From an uncultured Anaerolineae bacterium (GTDB lineage Bacteria > Chloroflexota > Anaerolineae > Anaerolineales > Villigracilaceae): a stretch of 64,000 nucleotides of DNA. The position numbers and the translations under genes are program-made. The DNA is taken from positions 186,001-250,000 of the forward strand of contig CAIQVH010000031.1 in assembly GCA_903875215.1 (NCBI GenBank), given 5' to 3'. The first letter of the stretch is position 1; each line of letters opens with the position of its first letter. Under the pieces are notes generated by a model that saw nothing but the letters and a program-made list of their open reading frames with translations, was not told where the DNA came from and searched no databases. Shown here one piece after another: positions 8,233-17,537 of this stretch.

Positions 8233-9723
8233 TTAATCAGGCCGGTAGGGTGTGGCGCGTCGCTCCATTTGCCGGGAGGTGCTTTCGAGTGGAATTTTCA
8301 TGTCCACCTGGATTCCCGGCCGGTCGGGGCGGTTTCGCAGGCGTAGAGTTCCGCCTGCTTTCCAAATCAGCATGGCGACCATGGGGAAGCCCAGACCCAG
8401 CCCGGGAAGTTCGCCTGTGAAGTCTTTTTCGCCTTGCACATAGGGCAGCCAGGCCTGGCGCAATTGTTCGGCGGAGAGGTTGAGCCCATCGTCGATGACG
8501 CGCAGATTGATAAAACCTGGCAACGGCTGGGTGATGGAGATTTCGACACTGGGTGTGCGGGCGGGGTGGAATTTTCGCGCGTTGTCGAGTAACTCGTGGA
8601 AGATCATTTCTAGTGCGTAGGGGGTGAGTGCGATGGTGACCGGGCGCAGGCGTTCCGGCAGGAGCACAGCCACATGCTCCATATCCAGCAGCTTGCTGGT
8701 GGTGGCGACAATTTCGGGTAACTGTTCCAGCCGGGTGGGTTCGCCGAGATTAAGCGATAATGGGGCGTCGATATAATTCAAAATCTTGCGGATTTCATTT
8801 GCCAACCGGTCGGCTCCGTGGAAAGCTCCGCTGGTGGCTTCATGGATTTCCTCCGGCGTGAGTCTGTCGATCTTGTTTTTCAGCAGGCTCAGATTGCTGA
8901 CCATAATCGCCATGGGAGTGCGCAATTTATGGGCGACGACTGTGTGAAAGCGGCGCATGTCCTGGTAGATGGACATACGTTCGGTGACATCGCGCAGGCG
9001 CACGATGCGCTGGTAATCTGCGCCCATGTTCATTTCCAGGGCTTCCACAATCACCCAGGTGGCGCGGGCGGTGGGGCTTTCGGGTTGGACGAGAAAGCAG
9101 GGCTCCGGGTCAGTCAGCCAGGTGCTCCAGGCATCGGCTGGTTCGGGGATGTAGATGCTTTGGACGGCATTAACAAAGGGGATTCCGGTGAAATCGTCAG
9201 CCAGGTTGAGCAGTTCTATGGCGCGTTCGTTGGCGTACAGGATGGATCCGGCGCGGTCGAGCAGTAGATAGCCTTCCAGGGCGTGGTCGACCATCCAGGT
9301 AAAACGGGTCAGGTGTGTAAGCAGGAGGCGCTGTGTGTTGAGTCGGCTGAGCGTGCCGAGGCGCGCAATCAATTCCAGCCCATCCAGTGGTTTCTCGATG
9401 AAGTCATCTGCTCCGGCGCTCAAACCTGCGGCGCGTTCGTCGCGGCTTTCTCTTGAGAAGAGCATCACGATCGGGGTCTGGACGAGTAGTTTGCTAGAGC
9501 GCAGACGCCGGCAGGTTTCAAAGCTTTTCAGGGCGGGATCAATATCCAGCAAAATGGCAGTCGGGAGCAGGTCTTCTGCTTTTCTGAAGCCTTCCTCTGC
9601 CGAAGTGGCTGTCTCTGTTTTGAATGGGGTGCCGCGCAGCAAGCTTTCCATCTCCCGCCGCAGGGTTGGGTTGGCGAGAATGGTCAGGATCAGAACGTCG
9701 GATGAGGATTGAGCGAAAGCCAT
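8233..9723 (-). CDS. Cytosolic hybrid sensor histidine kinase (REC-PAS-HisKA-HATPase)
   Basis: 496 residues without membrane helices. Residues 9-130 are a receiver-like domain with the phosphoacceptor Asp candidate in AILLDIDP and a KPLDG lysine. A PAS-like sensor follows (about 140-260), then the H-box VAHKLRTP (His about 286). The N-box is HELLDNARK. The G1 box reads DDGLNLS rather than DxGxG, so nucleotide binding may be altered; G2 is GLGLGFP. The order REC-PAS-HK suggests that it is itself controlled by an upstream kinase. No cognate output regulator is adjacent. Confidence 0.85.
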   Translation of the reverse strand: MAFAQSSSDVLILTILANPTLRREMESLLRGTPFKTETATSAEEGFRKAEDLLPTAILLDIDPALKSFETCRRLRSSKLLVQTPIVMLFSRESRDERAAGLSAGADDFIEKPLDGLELIARLGTLSRLNTQRLLLTHLTRFTWMVDHALEGYLLLDRAGSILYANERAIELLNLADDFTGIPFVNAVQSIYIPEPADAWSTWLTDPEPCFLVQPESPTARATWVIVEALEMNMGADYQRIVRLRDVTERMSIYQDMRRFHTVVAHKLRTPMAIMVSNLSLLKNKIDRLTPEEIHEATSGAFHGADRLANEIRKILNYIDAPLSLNLGEPTRLEQLPEIVATTSKLLDMEHVAVLLPERLRPVTIALTPYALEMIFHELLDNARKFHPARTPSVEISITQPLPGFINLRVIDDGLNLSAEQLRQAWLPYVQGEKDFTGELPGLGLGFPMVAMLIWKAGGTLRLRNRPDRPGIQVDMKIPLESTSRQMERRATPYRPD

Positions 9724-9778
9724 GCGGGTATACAGTTACCGCGCCCGCTGATACATGCGGGCGGAATAGGGTAGTATA

Positions 9779-10933
9779 TCAGGCTGAAACGGTCGCATCC
9801 TGACCTGGAAGGGTTTTTCTTAAAATGGTGAAGATGGCCAATCCCAGCGTGACGAACAAGCCCATCACCAGATACAGGCCGCGACCAGTCAGTGCCTCTA
9901 CAAGCAAGCCGCCGAAGAAGCTGCCCAATCCCGCTCCGAAACCGAACAGCGCAGCGCCGAACAGCCCTTGTGCGGTGCTGCTCAACCCGGCCGGGGAATT
10001 TTCATCCGCATAGGTGACTCCGGCAATCCAGACCAGCGGGAAGGTTAAACCGTGCAAGACTTGAAGGATCAGGATGGCGACCGGGTAATTGAACGTGGAA
10101 TACAGAAGCAGACGCAGGCCGATAGCAGCGGTGCCCAGGATCAGCAAGCCTTGCGCGCCAAACCGTTTGAGCAGGCGGTGGCCAAAGAACATGGCGGGCA
10201 GTTCGGAGAGGGTGGAGAGAGTGAGGGAGAGGCCCATCTGGCTGTTGCTCGCGCCGATTTCGGCCATGTAGACGAACTGGAAGCTGTTTATCGTGGCGAT
10301 GCCCACCCCGGCGACAAAGGTCAGGGCGAGGAACAGGATCCAGCGTGGATTGACGAGTAGCCGGCTGATTCCTTTCCAGAATGGGGTGCGTTTTTCGATT
10401 GGGCCAAAGGTTAGGCCCTGGCCGGCAAGCAGGGTCAGGGTCATGCCTGCGGCGCAGATCCAAAAGATGGCGACCCGGCCATGTTGTTCGACGAACAGGC
10501 TGGTGAAATAAGCCATCAATCCCCAGCCCAGGGTGCCGCCCAGGCGGATGCGCCCATACATGGCGCGTTCCTCGCCCAGCATCGACATGGTTGCTGAATC
10601 TGCAAGGGACATGATTGGGGCAGAGACCAGGGCATAAAGCGAAACCAACAACAGCAGAAGTGGGAAAGAATGAATCAGAGGCATGACCAGGGCCCAAAGG
10701 ATGACACCGGCCAATGTCAGGCTGATCACCAGTTTATGTCGCCGGGTGGCATCTGCCAGACCGGTGAAGAGCGGTGCGCCGATCAGGGTGATCAGCGGTG
10801 AGAGCCCCAGCAGCAGGCCGATTTGCGCGCCTGAAAGTTGTAGGCCCTTGTAATAGAGTGCAGCGTAGGGAAATATGCCAGAAGCGGCGGCATAATAGAG
10901 AAAATAAAACGAAAACGGCCAAATTTTTTTCAT
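9779..10933 (-). CDS. MFS transporter (MFS_1-like / HcaT type)
   Basis: 384 residues with about 12 hydrophobic helices. The beginning, FYFLYYAAASGIFPYAALYY, and the loop LFTGLADATRRHK match the MFS_1-like (HcaT/nucleoside permease) subfamily of proton-coupled importers. Substrate is unknown. It follows a DeoR-type regulator on the same strand with a 116-bp gap, so it may be under that regulator's control and carry a sugar or nucleoside. Confidence 0.82.
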   Translation of the reverse strand: MKKIWPFSFYFLYYAAASGIFPYAALYYKGLQLSGAQIGLLLGLSPLITLIGAPLFTGLADATRRHKLVISLTLAGVILWALVMPLIHSFPLLLLLVSLYALVSAPIMSLADSATMSMLGEERAMYGRIRLGGTLGWGLMAYFTSLFVEQHGRVAIFWICAAGMTLTLLAGQGLTFGPIEKRTPFWKGISRLLVNPRWILFLALTFVAGVGIATINSFQFVYMAEIGASNSQMGLSLTLSTLSELPAMFFGHRLLKRFGAQGLLILGTAAIGLRLLLYSTFNYPVAILILQVLHGLTFPLVWIAGVTYADENSPAGLSSTAQGLFGAALFGFGAGLGSFFGGLLVEALTGRGLYLVMGLFVTLGLAIFTILRKTLPGQDATVSA

Positions 10934-11049
10934 CAGCGGGTCTTTTCAGGGAGAAAGACTGCATTGCCGGTGCGGTTGGAATGCAGTTTACGGATGTTTT
11001 CGGCTGCGCCCAGATGTTTATCTGGCTGCAGCAACAAGGTTGGCGGTCA

Positions 11050-11847
11050 TCAGGCGATGATCACCTGGACTCCGCGTGCGCCGAGTGCTACCAGTACCTG
11101 CATCGGGGTTTCGCTCCCGGTGACGATGGCCTGGATGGCGTCGATGGGAGCCAGGCGCGCCGCGGCCACCCGTCCAAACTTGGTATGATCTGCCACCACA
11201 ATTATTTCTCGCCCGGCTTTCAGGATGGCCCGGCCGGTGATTGTTTCGGGCAGATAGTGGTTGCTCAAGCCTTCATCCACATCAATGGCACGCGAGCCAA
11301 GGAACACCTTGTCGGCGCGGACTTCGGCCAGAGCTTGCTCGGCAATATGCCCGATGTAAGAAAGTTCACTGCGCTGGAACATGCCTCCCAGGCTGATGAC
11401 GGCGATGTCATCCGAAAAGTCAGCCATGAGCTTCATGACCGGCAGCGAATTGGTGATAACGGTCAGGTCGCGGTGCTTGCGCAGACTGCGCGCCACCTCG
11501 AGTACCGTGCTACCTGCTCCGAGGAAGATGGTTTCACCATCGTTAACCAGCGCCGCCGCGCGGACCCCAATCCGTCTTTTTTCTTCCAGCTGCTCCATGC
11601 TGTGCGCTGGCAGAGGAATTTCCTCCGGGGCAGTTTTTTGCTGCAAAGGTGTGGCCCCGCCATGGACACGGCGCACGCGCCCCTGCGAAGACAAGGATTC
11701 CAGATCGCGGCGGGCGGTGGCCTCGCTTACGCCGAAACGGACGCAAATCTCATCGGTCGAGATGCGTTCCTGGATGTCGAGTAGCTCTACAATTTTCTCC
11801 TGCCGTTCCACGCTGGAGTAATTGTGCGTATCTTTGACAATGATCAC
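11050..11847 (-). CDS. DeoR/GlpR-family transcriptional regulator
   Basis: 265 residues. An N-terminal helix-turn-helix (about 20-65) contains VRFGVSEATARRDLESL, the DeoR recognition helix. The C-terminal DeoRC sensor domain contains FLGAGSTVLEVARSL and VVADHTKFG, which bind phosphosugars in known members. The likely start is a GTG at 11845-11847, nine bases after GGAGG. It is divergent from gatC and is followed by the MFS transporter, its most likely target. DeoR proteins usually repress sugar or nucleoside operons and are released by a sugar phosphate. Confidence 0.88.
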   Translation of the reverse strand: MIIVKDTHNYSSVERQEKIVELLDIQERISTDEICVRFGVSEATARRDLESLSSQGRVRRVHGGATPLQQKTAPEEIPLPAHSMEQLEEKRRIGVRAAALVNDGETIFLGAGSTVLEVARSLRKHRDLTVITNSLPVMKLMADFSDDIAVISLGGMFQRSELSYIGHIAEQALAEVRADKVFLGSRAIDVDEGLSNHYLPETITGRAILKAGREIIVVADHTKFGRVAAARLAPIDAIQAIVTGSETPMQVLVALGARGVQVIIA

Positions 11848-11994
11848 CGTATCAGACCTCCAGCCCGAATGGTAGCATATATTCGCTCAAGTGCGACAAT
11901 ATTTAATGAAAAAATGATTGAATTTGCGCGTTTGAAAGCTGACCATTCCGCGACCCGGCCAAAAACCAGCCAGGAAGGGGACGACGCGGTACGG

Positions 11995-12000
11995 TATAAT
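11995..12000 (+). promoter_or_regulatory. -10 box upstream of gatC
   Basis: A perfect TATAAT at 11995-12000 lies 22 nt before the gatC ATG. The leader would contain AAAGGA as ribosome binding site. No good -35 is visible at 16-18 nt. Confidence 0.55.
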
Positions 12001-12022
12001 TTCTATCCAGAAAGGACTGACG

Positions 12023-12340
12023 ATGAGCGAAGAAATCACCCCCGCCTTGTTCAATCATCTTGTGGAACTGGCCGCGCTGGAACTCAGCCCGCTGGAAGCC
12101 GATTACCTGCGGCGCGAATTAAACAACCAGCTGAAAGCCATTCACGAACTGGAAGCCATGCCGCTCGACCCACAAACCCCGGTCGCTTCGCATGGCGTGC
12201 CCTACCCCCCGTCCCATTCGCCTGCCCTGCGCGCCGACCAGGTCGACCCATACCCCGACCCGGCGCGCCTGCTCCAGACTGCTCCGGAAATCGAAGACGG
12301 CTTCATCATCGTGCCCGAAATTCCGCACCAGAAAATTTAG
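12023..12340 (+). CDS. gatC: Asp/Glu-tRNA amidotransferase subunit C
   Basis: 105 residues. The opening LFNHLVELAALELSP and the later EDGFIIVPEIPHQKI match GatC, which wraps around GatA and stabilises the GatCAB complex that converts Glu-tRNA(Gln) and Asp-tRNA(Asn) to the amidated forms. AAAGGA lies before the ATG. It is the first gene of gatC-gatA-M55-gatB, which supports the call for such a small protein. Confidence 0.9.
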   Translation: MSEEITPALFNHLVELAALELSPLEADYLRRELNNQLKAIHELEAMPLDPQTPVASHGVPYPPSHSPALRADQVDPYPDPARLLQTAPEIEDGFIIVPEIPHQKI

Positions 12341-12440
12341 AGATCAGAGCCTGGAGAGTAGCGAGGAGAGAGTAGAAAACCGCCGTTTTTACACGCCTCC
12401 CACCTCTTTTTTCAGACCTCCAACCTCCCCATCCCACCCG
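12341..12440. repeat. Purine/pyrimidine-mirrored spacer between gatC and gatA
   Basis: The 107-bp gap has a purine-rich left half (CTGGAGAGTAGCGAGGAGAG) and a pyrimidine-rich right half that includes CCTCCAACCTCC (12417-12428). The halves can pair only imperfectly. The right half, read on the minus strand, has stuttered GGAGGTT units like those at 29400-29411. It is a weak member of the palindromic repeat class described in the findings. Confidence 0.4.
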
Positions 12441-12447
12441 AGGTTTT

Positions 12448-14034
12448 ATGGAATTATTTGAACTCACTGCCCTCGAAATAGCCCGTAAAGTACGCAACCG
12501 CGAAGTCAGCGCCGCCCAGGTACTCGAATCACATCTTCATCACATCACCGCAGTGGATGGCGTTCCCGGCACGCTTGGCGGAGATCAAAACACCGAACCT
12601 GATAAAGTCCATGCCTTCATCACGCTGACAGCCGATCGCGCCCGGCAGCAGGCTGCTGCCATCGACGCGCAAATCGCCGCCGGGCAGGATCCCGGCCCGC
12701 TGGCGGGTGTGCCTGTTTCGATTAAAGACATCTTCTGCGTGGCCGGTACCGCCTCGACTGCCGCCTCCAAAATTTTGGCCAACTTCACCGCTCCCTACAC
12801 CGCTACCGCTGTTGAACGCTGGGAACAGGCTGGCGCAGTTGTGCTGGGAAAAGTCAACCTGGATGAATTTACTTACGGTTCATCCAACGAATCATCCGCC
12901 TTTCAACCAGCCCCACGCAACCCGTGGAACACGGCTCATGTCCCGGGCGGTTCCTCGGGTGGCTCGGCGGCTGCCGTTGCCGCGCTCGAAGGCCCCATTT
13001 CACTTGGCACCGATACCGCCGGCTCGATTCGTCTGCCCGCCGCTTACTGCGGCGTGGTTGGCCTGAAGCCGACCTACGGGCGGGTCTCGCGTTACGGGTT
13101 GATCGCCTTTGGCTCCTCGCTCGATTGTCCCGGCCCGCTCACCCGCACTGTGGCCGATTCGGCCCTTGCCCTGGGCGCCATGGCCGGCGCTGATTCGCGC
13201 GATGCAACTGCCGCAACCGTCCCAGTCCCCAACTATCTCGCCGAACTGGAAAAGGATGTCCGCGGATTGAAAATTGGCCTTTCGCCAGACTATTTCCGCA
13301 TCACCTATTTTGACGCTGCCAGCGGGGATTTGATGGAGCAACCCGTGCCTGCCTCTGTCCGCCAGGCTGTCCTGGATGGTGCTCAAAAACTTGCCCAGCG
13401 TGGCGCAGAAATTGTTGAAAATATTCCCATGCCGCATACCAAATTCGGTATCCCGGCTTATTTTGTCATCTCGCGCGTCGAAGCCGCCTCCAACCTGCAT
13501 CGTTATGACGGAGTCAAGTACGGTTACCGCACCATCGGCCAGGTTGAAGACCTGCGTTCCCTTTATCGCCAATCGCGCGCCCAGGGCTTTGGCCTGCAGC
13601 CCAAGCTGCGCATTCTGATGGGCATGTACGTTTCAGCGGCGCAGTACAGCGAACAATATTACAATCGCGCACTGCGCATCCGCTCCCTCATCCGGCGCGA
13701 TTTTGACGAAGCCTTTCAGCGGGTGGATACGCTGCTGACGCCTTCCACGCCGGCCCCGGCTTTTGCCATTGGCGGCATCTACGGCGATTCGGTGCTGATG
13801 CAATACGCAGACCAGTTGCTCGTCACCGGCAACCATGCCGGGGTGCCGGGCATTTCTGTGCCCGCCGGGTTTGAAGAAAGCGGCCTGCCGTTGGGCATTC
13901 ACTTTTTTGCGCCAGATTTCCGCGAAGACCTGCTCTTCCGCGCCGGCGCAGCCTATGAAGCCGCCAGCGGCCCACGCAATCTGGCTCCTGCCTGGGTGCG
14001 GGGCGCCTCATCCAGCCTGGAGGTTCAATCATGA
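12448..14034 (+). CDS. gatA: Asp/Glu-tRNA amidotransferase subunit A (amidase)
   Basis: 528 residues, slightly longer than typical GatA (about 485). It releases ammonia from glutamine or asparagine for the amidation reaction. The Ser-cisSer-Lys triad is visible: the Lys in VSIKDIF (about 93), the cis-Ser in GGSSGGSAAAV (about 169) and the nucleophile Ser in DTAGSIR (about 192, DTGGSIR in many homologues). The YGRVSRYGLIAFGSSLD block is diagnostic of GatA. GAGG lies just before the ATG. Its stop overlaps the next gene by 4 bp. Confidence 0.93.
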   Translation: MELFELTALEIARKVRNREVSAAQVLESHLHHITAVDGVPGTLGGDQNTEPDKVHAFITLTADRARQQAAAIDAQIAAGQDPGPLAGVPVSIKDIFCVAGTASTAASKILANFTAPYTATAVERWEQAGAVVLGKVNLDEFTYGSSNESSAFQPAPRNPWNTAHVPGGSSGGSAAAVAALEGPISLGTDTAGSIRLPAAYCGVVGLKPTYGRVSRYGLIAFGSSLDCPGPLTRTVADSALALGAMAGADSRDATAATVPVPNYLAELEKDVRGLKIGLSPDYFRITYFDAASGDLMEQPVPASVRQAVLDGAQKLAQRGAEIVENIPMPHTKFGIPAYFVISRVEAASNLHRYDGVKYGYRTIGQVEDLRSLYRQSRAQGFGLQPKLRILMGMYVSAAQYSEQYYNRALRIRSLIRRDFDEAFQRVDTLLTPSTPAPAFAIGGIYGDSVLMQYADQLLVTGNHAGVPGISVPAGFEESGLPLGIHFFAPDFREDLLFRAGAAYEAASGPRNLAPAWVRGASSSLEVQS

Positions 14035-14852
14035 AGATATTAATCGCCTGCGATATGGAAGGAATTACCGGCGTCGTCAACTGGGATCAGGTCACGCCCG
14101 GACATGCTGAATATCCCCGCTTCCGCCGCCTGATGACCCAGGATGTGAATGCCGCCATCCGTGGCGCGGTGGAAGGCGGCGCTACGGATGTGATCATTTC
14201 CGATGGACATTGGAATGGCAGCAATATCCTGATCGAAGAGCTGGATCCGCGCGCCAGGTTGAATTCTGGCACTTCAGCGCCATTTTCCATGATGGAAGGA
14301 ATCAGCGAGGAGATCAGCGGGGTGATTTTTGTCGGCTATCATGCCCGGCAGGGCTCTCAAAATGGAGTACTCGATCACACTTGGTCGAGCAAATGCGTTG
14401 CCGGCGTCTGGTTGAATGAGATTTTAGTCGGTGAATTTGGCCTTAATGGCGCGCTGGCCGGTTATTTTGGCGCACCGGTCATCATGGTCACCGGTGACCA
14501 AACCGCATGCGCCCAGACGGTGGAGCTGCTCGGTGAGATGGTCAGCGTGGAAGTCAAACATGCCACCGGCCGGACTTCGGCGGAATGTTTTGCCCCAGAG
14601 ATCACCTCGCGCCTGATCGCTGAAGGGGCCAAACGTGCCGTTCAGAACCTGAAACGGCATAAAGCCCCCGACCCCTTCATCCTGGATACGCCTGTCCTCG
14701 TCACGGTCGATTTTATGACCTCCGACATGGCCGACCGCGCCGCGCGGGTGCCCGGCGCCCAACGTCAGGATAACCGCGTCTCCATCGAAGCGCCCGATAT
14801 GGCCCTGGCTTATACCGCCTTTCGCGCCCTGGTGGGGCTGGCGGCTGGCTGA
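14031..14852 (+). CDS. M55-family D-aminopeptidase (DppA-like)
   Basis: 273 residues. The zinc ligands of DppA peptidases are visible: D and E in CDMEGITG (residues 8-10), the His in ISDGHWNG (about 62) and the His in VGYHARQGS (about 104). Known family members cleave D-amino-acid-containing peptides and form decamers. The ATG overlaps the gatA stop (ATGA), and gatB follows 38 bp later, so it is translated together with the GatCAB subunits. Why a peptidase is locked into this operon is not evident. Confidence 0.9.
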   Translation: MKILIACDMEGITGVVNWDQVTPGHAEYPRFRRLMTQDVNAAIRGAVEGGATDVIISDGHWNGSNILIEELDPRARLNSGTSAPFSMMEGISEEISGVIFVGYHARQGSQNGVLDHTWSSKCVAGVWLNEILVGEFGLNGALAGYFGAPVIMVTGDQTACAQTVELLGEMVSVEVKHATGRTSAECFAPEITSRLIAEGAKRAVQNLKRHKAPDPFILDTPVLVTVDFMTSDMADRAARVPGAQRQDNRVSIEAPDMALAYTAFRALVGLAAG

Positions 14853-14890
14853 GCTTCAACCCCCGGCTTACTCACCTCGAAGGATACTTT

Positions 14891-16327
14891 ATGGAATACG
14901 AAGCTGTCATTGGCCTGGAAACGCACATTCAACTAAACACCGCGTCAAAAATATTTTGCTCCTGCAAAGCCGATTCCTGGAACGCCGCCCCCAATACCAA
15001 TATTTGCCCGGTCTGCACCGGGATGCCGGGCGTTCTGCCCGTCCTCAACCGCCGCGTGGTCGAGAAAGGCACCCTGCTGGCCGCCGCCATGCACGCCGAT
15101 CTTCAGCCCGTCTCGTTTTTTGACCGGAAAAACTACTTCTACCCCGACCTGCCCAAAGGCTACCAGATTTCACAATATGACCGGTCGCTGGCCAAAGGCG
15201 GTTATATGGATGTTCCCCAGGCCGATGGCACCCTGCGGCGCGTTACCATCTGGAAGCTGCACATGGAAGAGGACGCCGGGAAGACCAAAAATGACCTGAT
15301 CAGCGGCTCCCGCCGCATTGATTTCAACCGCTGCGGCGTTCCGCTGATCGAAATGGTCACCGGGCCGGATCTGCGTTCCGCTGATGAGGCCGCCAACTAC
15401 CTGACGCGCCTGCGCCAGCTCCTGCGCTGGATCGGTGTTTCAGAAGCGGATATGGAAAAGGGGCATCTCCGCTGCGATGCCAACGTCTCGCTGCGGCGCA
15501 AAGGCGAAACCATCCTGAACACCAAGACCGAGATCAAGAACGTCAACTCCATCGAAGCGGTGCGGACCGCCATCGTCAAGGAAATTGACCGGCAGAGTAG
15601 AGCCTACGAGCACGGAGAACGGATCGAGGCCTGGACGCTTGAATGGGACGAAGATTCGCAAACACTCAAGAAAATGCGCTCGAAGGAGACCGAAGCCGAC
15701 TATCGCTATTTTCGCGAACCTGATTTGCTGCCTGTCTACCTGACCGATGAGTGGCGGGCCGCGATTTTACAGGATTTCCCTGAACTGCCGCTGGCCCGGC
15801 GTGCCCGTTTTATGGCCGGATATGGCCTGCCGGAGTATGACGCTGAGTTGTTGACTGCCGAACGTTCGCTTTCCGATTATTTTGAGAAGGCGGTGCAAGC
15901 CTATGGCGGAGAGGCCAAGCGCGTCTCCAACTGGCTGATGAACGACGTGCTGCGCATGCTGAATGACAGCGGTAAAACCACTGCGCAGCTGGCCCTCACG
16001 CCAGCCTACCTGGCCGATATCATCAAGCTGGTTGAAGCGGGTACCATTAACACCAACACCGGGAAAGGCCTGCTCGAGAAGGTCAATGCCAGTGGAAAAT
16101 CGCCCGAGGAAATTGTCCGGGCCGAAGGGCTGGCCAAGGTCAGCGACGACGGCGCCATTCGCGCGGTGGTTGAACAGGTGTTAGCCGAATCTCCGGGTGA
16201 GGTGGCCGCCTATCGCGGTGGCAAAGTCGGATTGATCGGATTCTTCACCGGCCAGGTGATGAAAAAGATGCAGGGCAAGGCTGACGCCCAAAAGGCGCGT
16301 GCGCTGCTCGAAGAGATGTTGAGATAG
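14891..16327 (+). CDS. gatB: Asp/Glu-tRNA amidotransferase subunit B
   Basis: 478 residues, standard length. GatB is the kinase and tRNA-binding subunit of GatCAB. Visible features are IGLETHIQLNT at the N-terminus, the zinc-site pattern C-x-C ... C-x2-C (SKIFCSCKA and NICPVCTGMPG), HMEEDAGK for the phosphorylation site, and a C-terminal YqeY-like tail. AAGGA precedes the ATG. A strong terminator follows 7 bp after the stop. Confidence 0.95.
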   Translation: MEYEAVIGLETHIQLNTASKIFCSCKADSWNAAPNTNICPVCTGMPGVLPVLNRRVVEKGTLLAAAMHADLQPVSFFDRKNYFYPDLPKGYQISQYDRSLAKGGYMDVPQADGTLRRVTIWKLHMEEDAGKTKNDLISGSRRIDFNRCGVPLIEMVTGPDLRSADEAANYLTRLRQLLRWIGVSEADMEKGHLRCDANVSLRRKGETILNTKTEIKNVNSIEAVRTAIVKEIDRQSRAYEHGERIEAWTLEWDEDSQTLKKMRSKETEADYRYFREPDLLPVYLTDEWRAAILQDFPELPLARRARFMAGYGLPEYDAELLTAERSLSDYFEKAVQAYGGEAKRVSNWLMNDVLRMLNDSGKTTAQLALTPAYLADIIKLVEAGTINTNTGKGLLEKVNASGKSPEEIVRAEGLAKVSDDGAIRAVVEQVLAESPGEVAAYRGGKVGLIGFFTGQVMKKMQGKADAQKARALLEEMLR

Positions 16328-16333
16328 GCATGA

Positions 16334-16365
16334 AGCCGCTGCCGGATTTCGGCGGCGGCTTTTTT
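16334..16365 (+). terminator. Rho-independent terminator after gatB
   Basis: AGCCGCTGCCG (16334-16344) pairs with CGGCGGCGGCT (16350-16360), with a 5-nt loop and one mismatch, followed by a T-run to 16365. Confidence 0.9.
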
Positions 16366-16384
16366 CAGCTTTTTCTTCAAATGC

Positions 16385-16413
16385 TTGACAAAGAAAGTCG
16401 GTCATTGGATACT
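16385..16413 (+). promoter_or_regulatory. Promoter for the CPBP-GNAT-ComEA genes
   Basis: A perfect TTGACA (16385-16390), a 17-nt spacer and GATACT (16408-16413, four of six) lie about 65 bp upstream of the CPBP ATG and just after the gatB terminator. Confidence 0.6.
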
Positions 16414-16477
16414 ATTAAAGATTTCGGTCAGATTTCCGGTTGGTGATTGAAAACACCGAAAGTACCAACTGCGCCCC

Positions 16478-17101
16478 ATGCTGAAAAAACTGACACATCC
16501 CGCCCTGCAATTGGATTGGAAAATTGCCTTCCTGACGATCGCCAGCACCCTGTTGTTGACGGTCGGGCATTATCGCACCTTGAGCGGATCCAAACCGCTC
16601 GATGGCCTGATTCTGTTTCTGCTGATCCCGCTGGCCTGCCTGGTGCTGGTATTCCGCGAACATCCACGCGAATACGGCTTTCAACTGGGCGATTGGCGCG
16701 CCGGGTTGCTGCTGACGGCTGTTTCCCTTGGGATCATGCTCCCACTCCTGTGGTTTTTGGTGGCCCGGAATCAATCCATGCGCGATTATTATCTGCCGCT
16801 CAATGGAACCGGACTGCCCGTCTACACCTTTTTCGATCTTCTAGGCTGGGAATTTCTCTTTCGCGGCTGGTTGTTGTTCGGCTATGGACGCAAATTCGGC
16901 GCGGAAGCGCTCTGGCTGCAGGCGGTGCCCTTTGCCCTGGCGCATTTTGGCAAGCCGGAAATCGAAACCCTGTCAACGATTTTTGGCGGATTTGCCTTTG
17001 GCTGGATCGCCTGGCGCACCCGTTCTTTTCTCTATCCCTTTCTCATTCACTGGGGGATATTCACCTTCGTCGTGCTTGCCGCGGGAGGCCGTTTTGGCTG
17101 A
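16478..17101 (+). CDS. CPBP-family intramembrane protease (short form)
   Basis: 207 residues with about five to six hydrophobic helices. The motifs are compact: WEFLFRGWLL (E-x3-R; the usual double Glu is WE here), ALAHFGKPE (second motif with His) and LIHWG near the end. It probably shares the Rce1-like fold with the protein encoded at 1290-2201, but they are not close copies. No Shine-Dalgarno is obvious before the ATG. The last 8 bp overlap the acetyltransferase gene. Confidence 0.75.
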   Translation: MLKKLTHPALQLDWKIAFLTIASTLLLTVGHYRTLSGSKPLDGLILFLLIPLACLVLVFREHPREYGFQLGDWRAGLLLTAVSLGIMLPLLWFLVARNQSMRDYYLPLNGTGLPVYTFFDLLGWEFLFRGWLLFGYGRKFGAEALWLQAVPFALAHFGKPEIETLSTIFGGFAFGWIAWRTRSFLYPFLIHWGIFTFVVLAAGGRFG

Positions 17102-17537
17102 TTTCCGGCTGCGTCCCGCCACCCGGCAGGATTTCACCGCCATCCGTGCCTTGATTCGGGAGACGGGCATCAACCCGTTCGGGCTGGAGTGGTCGCGCTT
17201 CCTGGTTGCCGAATCGGCTGCCGGGGAGTTTATCGGTTGCGCGCAGCTGAAACCGCACAGCGATGGCTCGCTCGAACTGGCCTCCCTGGCGGTCATCCCG
17301 GCCTGGCGCGGCAGGGGCGTGGCCCGCGCCTTGATCGAAGCCCAGCTTTCTGCCGCCCCACGACCTCTCTACCTGACCTGCCGGGCCGAGCTTGGCCCTT
17401 TCTACGAGCAATTTGGTTTTCACCCTCTTCGCCGTGAGGCAATGCCGCCCTACTTTCAACGCCTCAGCCGCCTGGCGGAAATTATTGGAAAGCTGCTCCA
17501 GGAGCAGATGTTGGTCATGAAAACGGGGGAACCATGA
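17094..17537 (+). CDS. GNAT-family N-acetyltransferase
   Basis: 147 residues. The acetyl-CoA binding motif V-x-P-x-W-R-G-R-G-V-A is intact as VIPAWRGRGVARALIEA, followed by a late FYEQFGFHPLRR, which is typical of GNAT. The frame is open well upstream inside the CPBP gene, but GGGAGG (17083-17088) with 5-nt spacing points to a TTG start at 17094. That gives an 8-bp overlap with the preceding stop. Substrate unknown. Confidence 0.82.
   Translation: MADFRLRPATRQDFTAIRALIRETGINPFGLEWSRFLVAESAAGEFIGCAQLKPHSDGSLELASLAVIPAWRGRGVARALIEAQLSAAPRPLYLTCRAELGPFYEQFGFHPLRREAMPPYFQRLSRLAEIIGKLLQEQMLVMKTGEP

Noticed and set aside
9739-9764. CCGCGCCCGC ... GCGGGCGG stem between the MFS and kinase genes as a terminator.
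   Set aside because: The stem has a mismatch and no T-run in the minus-strand direction. Possible but not supported.
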